Source: Streptomyces paludis (lineage in GTDB: Bacteria; Actinomycetota; Actinomycetes; Streptomycetales; Streptomycetaceae). Taken from it: a DNA stretch of 64,000 bases. Positions within the stretch are counted from its first letter, which is position 1; every line of letters starts with the position of its first letter. Location: assembly GCF_003344965.1 (NCBI RefSeq), contig NZ_CP031194.1, positions 1,736,001 through 1,800,000 of the forward strand, given 5' to 3'. Below are positions 52,770 to 61,736 of the stretch, in pieces. Under the pieces are notes generated by a model. It made no database searches. It was not told the DNA's origin and saw only the letters and a program-made list of their open reading frames with translations. Made by a program: the position numbers and the translations under genes.

Positions 52770-53840
52770 CTACGCGCCCGGCGGTGGGGCCGTGCTGTCG
52801 CGTACGACCAGGCGGGTGCCGAATTCGATGCGGGTGTCGGCCTGGTCGGCGCCTGAGGGCTGGGGCGGGGATCCCGGGCGGTCCGTGCGGTCGGAGCGGC
52901 GGAGGCGGAGGAGCATGCGGGCGGCTTCCTCGGCCATTTCGACCAGGGGCTGGTGGACCGTGGTGAGGGCGGGGCTGGACCACTGGGCCGGGGGAATGTC
53001 GTCGTAGCCGACGACCGAGAGGTCCTCCGGGATGCGCAGGCCCAGCACGCGGGCCGCCTCCAGGACGCCCAGGGCCTGGAGGTCGCTGCCCGCGAAGATC
53101 GCGGTGGGGCGGGTGCCGGCCGGGGCGCCGAGGAGGTCCAGCGCGTGGGCGTGGCCCGACCGTACGTGGAAGTCGCCGAAGCGCGTCAGCGCCGGGTCCG
53201 GGGTCAGGCCGGCCATGCCCATCGCCGAGCGGAAGCCGTCCAGCCGGGCCAGCGAGCAGAGCATGTCCTCGGGCCCGGTGATGACGGCGATCCGGCGGTG
53301 GCCGAGTTCGATGAGATGGCGGGTCGCGGCCAGGCCGCCCGCCCAGTTCGCCGAGCCCACGGACGGTACGTCGGGTTCCGGATCGCCCGCCGGGTCGATG
53401 ATCACGAACGGGATGGCCCGGGACCAGAGCTTCTTCTTGAGGTCGTCGGGGAGCGTGGAGAAGACGAGGACCACCCCCAGCGGACGGCGGCGCAGCACGC
53501 CCTCGACCCAGTCCGCGCCCGGCGAGTGGCGGGTGCCGGTCTCGGTGAGGACGACGCTCACCCCCGTCTCCTTCGCGACGTTCTGGACGCCCCTGATCAG
53601 CGCCATCGACCAGGTGCTGTCCAGCTCGTGGAAGACGACCTCGATGAGCGGCGCCTCGGGCGCGGTGGGGGTGGAGCGCCGGTAGCCGTGGTTGTCGAGC
53701 AGCTCCTCGACCTTGACCCGGGTGGGTGCGGAGACATCGGGGCGCCCGTTGAGGACTTTCGAAACTGTCGAAAGAGATACCCCGGCTTGCGAAGCCACCT
53801 GAGCCAGGGTGACCCGGCCTGCACTCGTCTCATCACGCAT
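52770..53840 (-). CDS. LacI-family repressor of the sugar import operon (BxlR-like)
   Basis: 356 aa. LacI-type HTH VTLAQVASQAGVSLSTVSKV with hinge LNGRPDVSAPTRVKVEEL, then a two-lobed sugar-binding domain (VVLVFSTLPDDLKKKLWSRA, RHLIELGHRRIAVITGPEDM, YDDIPPAQWSSPALTTVHQP). It is divergent from an ABC sugar importer and GH3 enzyme, which matches BxlR of the xylobiose system. ATG 53840 is preferred: TATCCT (53854-53849) is 7 bases upstream, so the mRNA looks leaderless; GTG 53879 would add 13 residues. Direct repeats in the intergenic region are candidate operators. Confidence 0.88.
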   Translation of the reverse strand: MRDETSAGRVTLAQVASQAGVSLSTVSKVLNGRPDVSAPTRVKVEELLDNHGYRRSTPTAPEAPLIEVVFHELDSTWSMALIRGVQNVAKETGVSVVLTETGTRHSPGADWVEGVLRRRPLGVVLVFSTLPDDLKKKLWSRAIPFVIIDPAGDPEPDVPSVGSANWAGGLAATRHLIELGHRRIAVITGPEDMLCSLARLDGFRSAMGMAGLTPDPALTRFGDFHVRSGHAHALDLLGAPAGTRPTAIFAGSDLQALGVLEAARVLGLRIPEDLSVVGYDDIPPAQWSSPALTTVHQPLVEMAEEAARMLLRLRRSDRTDRPGSPPQPSGADQADTRIEFGTRLVVRDSTAPPPGA

Positions 53841-53919
53841 GGACTGAAGGATAACGGTTTGGCTGCGCGACGACCGCACTGTTGACCGCCCCGGAGGAGA
53901 GTCCTACGGTCACTCGCCA

Positions 53920-53950
53920 GATACTTTCGGCAATGCAGCCGATACTTTCG
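53920..53950. promoter_or_regulatory. Direct repeats GATACTTTCG, candidate LacI operator
   Basis: GATACTTTCG occurs at 53920-53929 and 53941-53950, 21 bases (two helical turns) apart, just before the binding-protein gene at 53962. A related palindrome CTTTCG-AAACTGT-CGAAAG lies within the LacI coding region near 53756-53774. BxlR in Streptomyces is reported to bind CGAA-n-TTCG-type repeats, so these are plausible sites. Confidence 0.55.
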
Positions 53951-53961
53951 AGGGGTGGACG

Positions 53962-55272
53962 ATGGCAACGCTGACACATCGCGCACGGTTTTCTCGAACC
54001 ACGACGGCAACGCTGGTGCTCGCGCTCGGGCTGGGCCTCGCCGCCTGCGGTGGCGGCAGCGGATCGTCCGGCGGCGCCAAGGAGTTCCACGTACTCGTCT
54101 ACGGCGACGCCGCCAACAAGGTCGAGAAGCGGATCGTCGCGACGTTCAACAAGACCTCCGACGTCAAGGCCGTCCTGGACACCGTCCCCGGCGCCGACTA
54201 CCAGCAGAAGCTCCAGACCGTCATCAACACCCCCCAGGCCCCCGACGTCTTCTTCAACTGGGGCGGCGGCTCCATCCAGCCCTTCGTCAAGGCCGATCTG
54301 CTGCTGCCGCTCGACGGCATGGTCGCCGAGGAACCGAAGCTGGCGTCCAGCTTCCTGCCGTCCGTCTTCGACACCGCCAAGGTCGACGGCAAGGCGTACG
54401 GCGTCCCCATGCGCGGGACCCAGCCGGTGCTGCTGTTCAACAACGCCAAGGTACTCGCCGACGCGGGCACGCAGCCGCCCGGCACCTGGGCCGAACTCCT
54501 CGACTCCGTAAAGAAGTTGAAGGCCAAGGGCGTCACCCCCATCGCCCTCGGCGGTGGCGACCAGTGGCCCACCCTGATGTGGTTCGAGTATCTGTACGAC
54601 CGGGTCGCGGGCCCCGAGCTGTTCAAGAAGGCGCTGGCCGGCGACAAGGAGGCATGGGCGAGCGAGGACAGCCGCAAGGCGCTCTCCATGCTGCGCGAGC
54701 TGGTCGACGCGGGCGCGTTCGGCACCAACTACGACTCGGTGAAGTTCACCGACGGCGGCTCCCCCGCGCTCCTCGCCACCGGAAAGGCCGGCTTCGAGCT
54801 GATGGGCTCCTGGGCGTTCTCGACCCAGCAGGAGACCAGCCCCGAGTTCGCCAAGAACGGCCTCGGCTACACCGCGTTCCCCACCATCGAGGGCGGCAAG
54901 GGCGACCCCGCCAACCTCGTCGGCAACACCAACAACTTCTACTCCGTGCTGAAGAAGACCAAGCACGCCGACGCCATCGCCGACTTCCTCAAGCTCATGT
55001 ACTCCGACGAGTTCGTGAAGGAGCAGCTGGCCATCGGCAATCTGCCCACCACCACGAACACCGCCAAGTTCCTGGACTCGGCCGACAACTCGGCCTATCT
55101 CAAGTACCAGTTCGACCTGGTCGACAAGGCGCCCGCCTTCCAGCTGTCGTGGGACCAGGCGTACCTCCAGACGAACGCCACGCCGATGCACCAGGCCATC
55201 CAGCAGTTCTTCAACGGCCGGCTCGACGCCGACGGCTTCATCAAGGCCATGCAGGCCCTGAGCACGGAGTGA
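53962..55272 (+). CDS. Sugar ABC transporter substrate-binding lipoprotein (BxlE-like)
   Basis: 436 aa. Lipoprotein signal TTTATLVLALGLGLAACGG with an LAAC box (Cys about 31). The mature part is a family 1 extracellular solute-binding protein (VINTPQAPDVFFNWGGGSIQ, ADLLLPLDGMVAEEPKLASS, GTWAELLDSVKKLKAKGVTP). It would bind an oligosaccharide, xylobiose or a beta-glucoside from context, outside the membrane. AGGGGTGG lies about 4-11 bases before the ATG. It begins the four-gene import and hydrolysis operon. Confidence 0.9.
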   Translation: MATLTHRARFSRTTTATLVLALGLGLAACGGGSGSSGGAKEFHVLVYGDAANKVEKRIVATFNKTSDVKAVLDTVPGADYQQKLQTVINTPQAPDVFFNWGGGSIQPFVKADLLLPLDGMVAEEPKLASSFLPSVFDTAKVDGKAYGVPMRGTQPVLLFNNAKVLADAGTQPPGTWAELLDSVKKLKAKGVTPIALGGGDQWPTLMWFEYLYDRVAGPELFKKALAGDKEAWASEDSRKALSMLRELVDAGAFGTNYDSVKFTDGGSPALLATGKAGFELMGSWAFSTQQETSPEFAKNGLGYTAFPTIEGGKGDPANLVGNTNNFYSVLKKTKHADAIADFLKLMYSDEFVKEQLAIGNLPTTTNTAKFLDSADNSAYLKYQFDLVDKAPAFQLSWDQAYLQTNATPMHQAIQQFFNGRLDADGFIKAMQALSTE

Positions 55273-55279
55273 CGGAACG

Positions 55280-56299
55280 GTGACCTCGGATACGGACACA
55301 GACCTGGATATGGGTACGGGTACGGGTACGGGTACGGGGGCAAGCACGGGCGCGCGCGCCTCCCAGGACGCCGGGCGCCGCCCCGCCCGCGCCCGCCGCC
55401 GTACCCGCGCCCCCGCCACCCCCAGCAGCACCGTCGCCCGGCCCGGTGTCGGCTGGGCCCTGCCCGCCACCTTGTTCTTCGGCCTCTTCGCCCTCGTCCC
55501 GCTCGTGCTCGTCGCCGTCCTGTCCTTCGCCTCCTGGGACGGGCTCGGCGCCCCGCAGTTCGCCGGCACGGACAACTGGGCCAAGCTGCTGGACGACCCG
55601 GTGATGATCAGGAGCCTCTGGCTGAGTCTGCTGCTCACCGTGCTCGGCGTGGTCACCCAGACCCCGCTGGCCATCCTGCTCGGCGTCTGGGCCGCCGGGC
55701 CGCAGCGCAACCGGGCCGTGCTCTCGGCGGTCTTCTTCGTCCCGCTGCTGCTGTCCGCCACCGCCATCTCCGTACTCTGGCGGGCGCTGCTCGACCCCAA
55801 CTTCGGGGTGCCCGCGCAGGCGCGCTGGCTCTTCGGGGACGGCAATCTGCTGGGCTCGCGCGACGGCGCCATCGCCGTGCTCGTCCTCGTCGCCGCCTGG
55901 CAGTTCACACCGCTGCACGCGCTGATCTACCAGGGTGCGGCCCGCGCCGTCCCGGAGGTCCTCTACCAGGCGGCGTCGATCGACGGCGCCGGGACCGTAC
56001 GGCAGTTCTTCCACATCACCTTGCCGCAGCTGCGCAACTCCATCATCACGTCCGTGATCCTCATGGTGGTCGGCGGGCTCACCACCTTCGACACCGTGCT
56101 GATCCTGACCCAGGGCGGCCCCGGCACCGACACCACCATCACCGCCTTCTACATGTACCAAAAGGCGTTCAAGGGCTTCGAGTTCGGCATCGGCTCGGCC
56201 ATCGCGCTGCTGCTGGTCGTCGTCGCGACGCTGATCTCGCTGGTCGTCGTACGGATGTCGGGCTACGACCGGATGGCCGGCACGAAGGAGGGGATGTGA
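55280..56299 (+). CDS. Sugar ABC transporter permease (MalF/BxlF-like)
   Basis: 339 aa with six membrane segments. The N-terminal 55 residues are cytosolic low complexity including MGTGTGTGTG, encoded by four GGGTAC hexamers (55312-55335), and an Arg-rich stretch. The EAA loop that contacts the ATPase is YQAASIDGAGTVRQFFHITL. LTQGGPGTDTTITAFYMYQK is typical of MalF-type sugar permeases. It starts with GTG 55280, 8 bases after the binding-protein stop. No ATPase gene is in the operon; such systems share the general MsiK ATPase in Streptomyces (established knowledge). Confidence 0.9.
   Translation: MTSDTDTDLDMGTGTGTGTGASTGARASQDAGRRPARARRRTRAPATPSSTVARPGVGWALPATLFFGLFALVPLVLVAVLSFASWDGLGAPQFAGTDNWAKLLDDPVMIRSLWLSLLLTVLGVVTQTPLAILLGVWAAGPQRNRAVLSAVFFVPLLLSATAISVLWRALLDPNFGVPAQARWLFGDGNLLGSRDGAIAVLVLVAAWQFTPLHALIYQGAARAVPEVLYQAASIDGAGTVRQFFHITLPQLRNSIITSVILMVVGGLTTFDTVLILTQGGPGTDTTITAFYMYQKAFKGFEFGIGSAIALLLVVVATLISLVVVRMSGYDRMAGTKEGM
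55312..55338. repeat. GGGTAC hexanucleotide repeat
   Basis: Four perfect GGGTAC units (55312-55335) plus GGG, in frame within the permease gene, coding Gly-Thr repeats. Slippage would change length without a frameshift. Confidence 0.85.
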
Positions 56300-57168
56300 C
56301 GACCAACACCACGCACACGAACCACTCAAAGGGCAGGAACCGCTCCGTCACCCGTGGCCGCCCCAACTACGCCGCCGGATTCGGGGCGTTGCTCTGGCTC
56401 TGCGTCGTCGCGCTCCCCCTGTACGTGATGATCGGCGCGACCCTCCAGTCCCGCCCCGACTACACCGCCGGCGGCCCGCTCTCGCTGCCGCGCAATCTCA
56501 CCCTCTCCAACTACACCCAGGACTTCTCCAGCGGCTTCGGCCGCTACTTCCTCAACACCGTCGTGGTCACCGCGAGCGTCGTCGGGCTCGTGTGTCTGCT
56601 CGTGCCGCCGCTGGCCTTCGCCATCGTCCGCAACCGGGGCCTCGCCACCTCCCGGATCTTCCGGATCTTCCTGCTGGGGCTCGCCATCCCCGCGCAGGCG
56701 GTGATCGTGCCGATGTTCTACGTGATCAGCAAGGCCGGGCTGTACGACAACCTCATCGGTGTCATCCTGCCCACCGCCGCGTTCTGTCTGCCCGTCTGTG
56801 TGCTCATCCTCACCGGCACCATGCGCGACATCACGAGCGACCTGTTCGAGGCCATGGCCATCGACGGCGCGACCACCCGGCGGGTCTTCTTCCAGCTCGT
56901 CGTCCCGCTCTCCAAGGGCGGTCTCGCGACCATCGTGGTGTTCTCCGCGCTCCAGGCGTGGAACGGCTTCCTCTTCCCGCTCGTGCTGACCCAGTCCGAG
57001 GAGACGAAGGTGCTCACCCTCGGTCTGTACGACTTCCAGACCCAGCACGGGGTGGACATCCCCGGTCTGCTGGCGGCCGTGGTCCTCTCCACACTGCCCG
57101 TCCTGTTCGTCTATCTGTTTGCCCGCAGAGCCCTGGTCCAGGGGCTGATGGGCGTCGGAGGAAAGTGA
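56296..57168 (+). CDS. Sugar ABC transporter permease (MalG/BxlG-like)
   Basis: 290 aa, six membrane segments. The EAA loop is LFEAMAIDGATTRRVFFQLVVPL and LPRNLTLSNYTQDFSSGFGR is typical of MalG-type sugar permeases. It starts at GTG 56296, overlapping the stop of the first permease by 4 bases (GTGA). The pair forms the channel for the sugar bound by the lipoprotein. Its own stop overlaps the GH3 start in the same way. Confidence 0.9.
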   Translation: MTTNTTHTNHSKGRNRSVTRGRPNYAAGFGALLWLCVVALPLYVMIGATLQSRPDYTAGGPLSLPRNLTLSNYTQDFSSGFGRYFLNTVVVTASVVGLVCLLVPPLAFAIVRNRGLATSRIFRIFLLGLAIPAQAVIVPMFYVISKAGLYDNLIGVILPTAAFCLPVCVLILTGTMRDITSDLFEAMAIDGATTRRVFFQLVVPLSKGGLATIVVFSALQAWNGFLFPLVLTQSEETKVLTLGLYDFQTQHGVDIPGLLAAVVLSTLPVLFVYLFARRALVQGLMGVGGK

Positions 57169-59717
57169 CCCACAACGTGAGCGACACACTCAACGGCGGC
57201 ACACTCAACAGCGACGCACTCGACGCCGACACACTCGACGGCAGTACGGAACGCACCGCCCTCGACGTACGCGCCGACGTACGCGCCGACGCGCGGGCCA
57301 CCGCCCGGGCCGAGCGCGTCGAGGCCCTCGTCGCCGCCATGACCCTCGACGAGAAACTCGCCCAGCTCTACGGCCTGTGGGCCGGCGCGTCCGCCGACGG
57401 CGCCGAAGTCGCCCCGTACCAGCACGACATGGAGACCCCGCCGACGCTGGACGAGCTACTGCCGCACGGGCTGGGGCAGTTGACCCGGCCGTTCGGTACG
57501 GTCCCGGTCGATCCGGCGCTGGGCGCGCTCTCCCTGATGCGCACCCAGGAACGTATCGTCGCCGCCGGCCGCTTCGGCATCCCGGCGATGGCGCACGACG
57601 AGTGCCTCGCCGGCTTCGCCGCGTGGGGCGCCACCACGTACCCCGTCCCGCTCTCCTGGGGGGCGTCCTTCGATCCCGCGTTGGTACGGGAGATGGCGGG
57701 CGCGATCGGCCGCGACATGCGCTCGGTGGGGCTGCACCAGGGGCTGGCCCCGGTGCTCGACGTGGTGCGCGACGCGCGCTGGGGGCGGGTCGAGGAGACC
57801 ATCGGCGAGGATCCGTACCTGGTCGGGACGGTCGCCACGGCCTACGTACAGGGCCTGGAGTCCGCCGGGATCGTCGCGACGCTCAAGCACTTCGCCGGAT
57901 ACGCGGCCTCGCGCGCCGGGCGCAATCTCGCGCCGGTGAGCATGGGCGCCCGGGAGCTGGCGGATGTGGTGCTGCCACCGTTCGAGATGGCGGTACGGGA
58001 GAGCGGCGTACGGTCCGTGATGCACGCGTACAACGACATCGACGGGGTGCCCTGCGCGGCGGACGGCGAGCTGCTGACCGAACTGCTGCGCGGGACCTGG
58101 GGGTTCGAGGGTACGGTCGTCGCCGACTACTTCGGCGTCGGCTTCCTCAGAACACTGCACGGGGTGGCGGCCGACTGGGGCGAGGCGGCCACGATGGCGC
58201 TCGGCGCGGGGGTCGATGTGGAGCTGCCGACCGTCAAGACCTTCCGCGAACCCCTGCGGGCGGCGATCGCCGCCGGGCGGCTGCCGGAGGAGACGGTCGA
58301 CCGCGCGCTGCGCCGCGTCCTGACACAGAAGGCGGGGCTGGGCCTGCTGGACCCGGACTGGACGCCACGCCCCACCGCGCTCACGGACCGGGGCCCCGGC
58401 ACCCACCGTCATCGCGACGATCCGGACACACTGCGCGGCAGTGTCACCCTGGACTCCCCCGCACACCGGGACATCTCCCGCCGGCTCGCGGAACGGTCGG
58501 TGATCCTGCTCCGCAATGACGGCACACTGCCGCTGGGCGGCGGCCCGGTGACGATCGCGGTCATCGGCCCGCAGGCGGAGTCACCGACGGCCGTGCTCGG
58601 CTGCTACTCGTTCCCGGTCCATGTCGGCTCCCAGCACCCGGACACCCCGGCGGGCATCGAACTTCCCACACTGCGCGAGGCGTTGGCGGCCGAGTTCCCG
58701 GGCGCGGAGATCGTCACGGCGCTGGGCACGGACATCTCCGATGACAACGATGCCGCCGGTTCGGGGGGTTCCTCCGGCGCGGACGGGATCGCCGAGGCCG
58801 TACGGCTGGCGCGCGGCGCGGATGTCGTCATCGCGGCCCTGGGCGACCGCGCCGGGCTCTTCGGACGCGGTACGAGCGGCGAGGGCTGCGACGCCGAGAG
58901 CCTCGAACTGCCCGGACGGCAGCGCCAGTTGCTGGACGCGCTGCTGGACGCCTGCCAGGAGACCGGGACCCCGCTGGTGGTCACCCTGCTGGCCGGCCGG
59001 CCGTACGCGCTGGGCCGGGCGGCCACCGGGGCCGCGGCCGTCGTGCAGTCCTTCTTCCCCGGCCAGGAGGGCACACCGGCGCTCGCCGGGGTGCTCAGCG
59101 GCCGGATCGAACCGTCGGGCCGGCTCCCGGTGAGTGTGCCGCGGCTGACGGGCGCCCAGCCGTCCACGTATCTGGCCGCGCCGCTGGCCCGGCTCACCGA
59201 GGTCTCGAACATCGACCCGACGCCCGACTTCGCCTTCGGCCACGGGCTGTCGTACACCTCCTTCGACTGGTCGGAGCTGACGGTGGAGGCGGCCGGGACC
59301 GCCCGTACGGACGGCACGCTGGAGCTGTCCTTCACCGTCCGCAACACGGGCGACCGGGCCGGCACCGAGGTCGTCCAGCTGTATCTGCACGATCCCGTCG
59401 CGTCGGTCGTCCAGCCGGTACAGCGGCTGATCGGCTACGCGCGCGTACCGCTGGGGCCGGACGAGCGGGCCCGCGTCGCGGTGCGCGTACCTGCCGACCT
59501 CGCCTCGTTCACCGGACGCGACGGGCGCCGGCGCGTCGAACCGGGGGCGCTGGAAATGCGGTTGGCGGCCTCCAGCGCGGATGTACGGCTCACCGCCGCC
59601 GTGACGCTGACCGGTCCCGTACGGCAGGTGGACCACACGAGGGAGCTGCACACGGTATTCACCATCACGCACGACACACCGCGCGACGCCACCCCGAAGG
59701 TCCGGCGGCGCGACTGA
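57165..59717 (+). CDS. Cytosolic GH3 beta-glucosidase/beta-xylosidase (BxlA-like)
   Basis: 850 aa. Three-domain GH3 enzyme: an (alpha/beta)8 N-domain with DARWGRVEETIGEDPYLVG, the substrate-binding LKHFAGYAASRAGRN, HAYNDIDGVPCAADGELLT and catalytic nucleophile Asp in TVVADYFGVGFL. It continues with the alpha/beta sandwich (ALGDRAGLFGRGTSGEGCD) and a C-terminal fibronectin-like domain (LSFTVRNTGDRAGTEVVQLY). No signal peptide, so it acts on imported disaccharide in the cytosol. GTG 57165 overlaps the permease stop (GTGA) with GGAGG 3 bases upstream; GTG 57177 is an alternative. The N-terminal 55 residues include Asp/Thr/Leu and Ala/Arg/Asp repeats. BxlA-type enzymes cleave xylobiose; glucoside activity is equally possible by sequence. 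Confidence 0.9.
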   Translation: MTHNVSDTLNGGTLNSDALDADTLDGSTERTALDVRADVRADARATARAERVEALVAAMTLDEKLAQLYGLWAGASADGAEVAPYQHDMETPPTLDELLPHGLGQLTRPFGTVPVDPALGALSLMRTQERIVAAGRFGIPAMAHDECLAGFAAWGATTYPVPLSWGASFDPALVREMAGAIGRDMRSVGLHQGLAPVLDVVRDARWGRVEETIGEDPYLVGTVATAYVQGLESAGIVATLKHFAGYAASRAGRNLAPVSMGARELADVVLPPFEMAVRESGVRSVMHAYNDIDGVPCAADGELLTELLRGTWGFEGTVVADYFGVGFLRTLHGVAADWGEAATMALGAGVDVELPTVKTFREPLRAAIAAGRLPEETVDRALRRVLTQKAGLGLLDPDWTPRPTALTDRGPGTHRHRDDPDTLRGSVTLDSPAHRDISRRLAERSVILLRNDGTLPLGGGPVTIAVIGPQAESPTAVLGCYSFPVHVGSQHPDTPAGIELPTLREALAAEFPGAEIVTALGTDISDDNDAAGSGGSSGADGIAEAVRLARGADVVIAALGDRAGLFGRGTSGEGCDAESLELPGRQRQLLDALLDACQETGTPLVVTLLAGRPYALGRAATGAAAVVQSFFPGQEGTPALAGVLSGRIEPSGRLPVSVPRLTGAQPSTYLAAPLARLTEVSNIDPTPDFAFGHGLSYTSFDWSELTVEAAGTARTDGTLELSFTVRNTGDRAGTEVVQLYLHDPVASVVQPVQRLIGYARVPLGPDERARVAVRVPADLASFTGRDGRRRVEPGALEMRLAASSADVRLTAAVTLTGPVRQVDHTRELHTVFTITHDTPRDATPKVRRRD

Positions 59718-59780
59718 CCCCACCGCCGAGTGCGCCCCCCGCACGCCACCAAGTGCCCCCGTGCGCTCCACTGTTGGTCG

Positions 59781-59799
59781 TTTTCGGACTGTCCGAAAA
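59781..59799. promoter_or_regulatory. Perfect palindrome TTTTCGGA-CTG-TCCGAAAA
   Basis: Eight-base arms around three bases, 73 bases before the start of the next gene and 64 bases after the GH3 stop. It could be an operator for the gene at 59854 or a terminator of the GH3 operon; the AT-rich ends and short loop fit either. Confidence 0.5.
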
Positions 59800-59853
59800 G
59801 TCGTTGTCCCGTCACAGTACGAGGAGGATCCACAGAGAGATCACGGGGACACC

Positions 59854-61695
59854 ATGACCGTACCGTCACAACCGAATCACCCACCCCAGCAACCACACAG
59901 ACCTCCCGTTCAGCCACCGCTCCAGCGACCGCTTCAGCCGCCGCGTCAGCCACCGGGCGCGGCGGCCGACCGGCAGAACTCCGCCACCCGCTACCTGTGC
60001 ACCGGCGTACGCCTCTACGAGGACTTCGCCCGCACCGTCGTCGCCGAGACCCGTTTCGAGCGGATCAAGGCCCGCGCCCCCTCGTACGGGGTCGATCTCG
60101 ACGAGGTCGCCCGGCACGCCGAGGCGGCGCTGCGCGATCTGCGGCTGCGGGACCGGTGGGTGGGCGCGGCGTTCGTGTTCTCTCTGCTCCTCGCGCCCTG
60201 GGTGACGATCCTCTACGCCCTGATCTCCGCCCTGCTGGGCTCCGGCACCCGGCGGAGAATCCGCGTACGGAAGGGGGAGTCGGCGGGCGAGTCGGCCGGC
60301 CCCGCGCATCTGAGGAAGCCGCAGGGATCCCAGATCGGCGCCATCGCCCGGCCGCTGATCACCCAGGCCCTGGTGCTGCTCGCCGCCTGCTGGTTCGGCC
60401 CGCTCTTCCTCTGGTCGCCGCCGGCCTTCGCGACGTACGTAATGACGATGGCGCTGCTGATCGGCTGCCCCTGGTACTTCACCTGGCGCCAGCGCTCGGC
60501 CGCGTGGGCCGTCGTACGGCAGGAGCTGCGCCCCGGTCCTCAGGTGCCCGCGCAGGGGGGACCGCCGGCCGCGGCAAGCGACGCGAAGGCCGATGCGACG
60601 GGCAACGCGACGACGGGCGACGACTCGACGGGCGACGCGACGACGGGCGACGACGCAAATCTGATCGCCTACAGCGGCTACACGCCGTTCGTGGGAGCGG
60701 GGGTGCGCTTCAGCTCCTGGTCGTTCGCGAACCGGCTGGTGCCGGAGGGCTGGAAGCCGGGCACCGGCGAGCGTCCGCCGCCGGTGGCGTTCACCACGTC
60801 CGATCTGGTGGACCGGCTCGGCGCCGACCTCGCGGAGCTGTCCGCGCGGACGCCGGGCTCGACGGACGGGATCGTCGGGCTGGAGGTCGGCGAGAAGGTC
60901 TTCGTGCACGGCTCCGCGCTGCTCAGCACACCGCTGATCCCCCCTGCCGAGATCTGGCCGGGCGGCGAGTGGGCGGCGCCGGGCCTGAAGCGCCCCACCG
61001 ACCGGCTGCCGCGGCACCGGATCACGGCGGCGCGCGGGCTGATCGACGGGCCGCTGCGGCACTGCCTGTGCGTGCAGATCCGCAGTTGGGACACCGATCT
61101 GGTGCTGACGGTGTTCGTCCAGGTCGCGCTCAACGGGGGCACGCTCTACCTCCAGTCCGACACCCGGGTGCTGGCGCCGGTCAGGGAGGAGTACCGGGTG
61201 GCCGACTCGCTCCACGCCACCGAGAGCGCCGAGGAGGGCGCGCGCCGCGCGGCCGAATCCGTGCTGGCGGCGGGCCCGGTGCTGCTCGCCTCCGTACCGA
61301 ACGTGCTGTCCGAGCTGGGCGCGGCCGGGCGGCTGCGGCGCTGGGAGGAGGAGGAACGCTGGGCCATCGAACGGGACAAGCGGTACGACTTCGGCGCGCA
61401 TCTCAGCCTCCGCGAGGCGGCGGCGTCACCGAACTACCGCAACTTCTTCCAGTTCGTCGACGCGACGAGAACGGGCAAGCAGGTCGAGTTGCAGGTGCTC
61501 GGCTCCGTCCTGAACTTCCTCGCGGAACACGGTCTGGACGTCAGCGACCTGGACGCGCGCAGGACGACGATCCTGAACAACGGCGTGATGATGTACGGCG
61601 GTTCCGTGAACGGCAGCATCGCCGCCGGTACGGGCGCGACGGCCACGACGAACGGCCCCGGCGGGGCGGGCCCGGCCCCGAGCGCCGCCAAGTGA
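59854..61695 (+). CDS. Membrane protein of unknown function with C-terminal Gly/Asn motif
   Basis: 613 aa. Residues 1-40 are Pro/Gln-rich. A helical region (YLCTGVRLYEDFARTVVAET) precedes three hydrophobic segments, about residues 102-128, 168-188 and 192-210. The remainder is a large soluble, probably cytosolic part with YSGYTPFVGAGVRFSSWSFA and VEYRVADSLHATE-like regions. Residues 575-595 form a Gly/Asn-rich motif (begins NNGVMMYGGSV, continues NGSIAAGTGA) matching the N-terminus of the next protein. ATG 59854 has GGGGA about 7 bases upstream. I do not recognise a named family. It and the next gene form a two-gene unit separated by 41 bases. Confidence 0.75.
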   Translation: MTVPSQPNHPPQQPHRPPVQPPLQRPLQPPRQPPGAAADRQNSATRYLCTGVRLYEDFARTVVAETRFERIKARAPSYGVDLDEVARHAEAALRDLRLRDRWVGAAFVFSLLLAPWVTILYALISALLGSGTRRRIRVRKGESAGESAGPAHLRKPQGSQIGAIARPLITQALVLLAACWFGPLFLWSPPAFATYVMTMALLIGCPWYFTWRQRSAAWAVVRQELRPGPQVPAQGGPPAAASDAKADATGNATTGDDSTGDATTGDDANLIAYSGYTPFVGAGVRFSSWSFANRLVPEGWKPGTGERPPPVAFTTSDLVDRLGADLAELSARTPGSTDGIVGLEVGEKVFVHGSALLSTPLIPPAEIWPGGEWAAPGLKRPTDRLPRHRITAARGLIDGPLRHCLCVQIRSWDTDLVLTVFVQVALNGGTLYLQSDTRVLAPVREEYRVADSLHATESAEEGARRAAESVLAAGPVLLASVPNVLSELGAAGRLRRWEEEERWAIERDKRYDFGAHLSLREAAASPNYRNFFQFVDATRTGKQVELQVLGSVLNFLAEHGLDVSDLDARRTTILNNGVMMYGGSVNGSIAAGTGATATTNGPGGAGPAPSAAK

Positions 61696-61736
61696 CGTAC
61701 AGGCAGCCACACTTCGACGAGCGAGAGGACCCCGCC

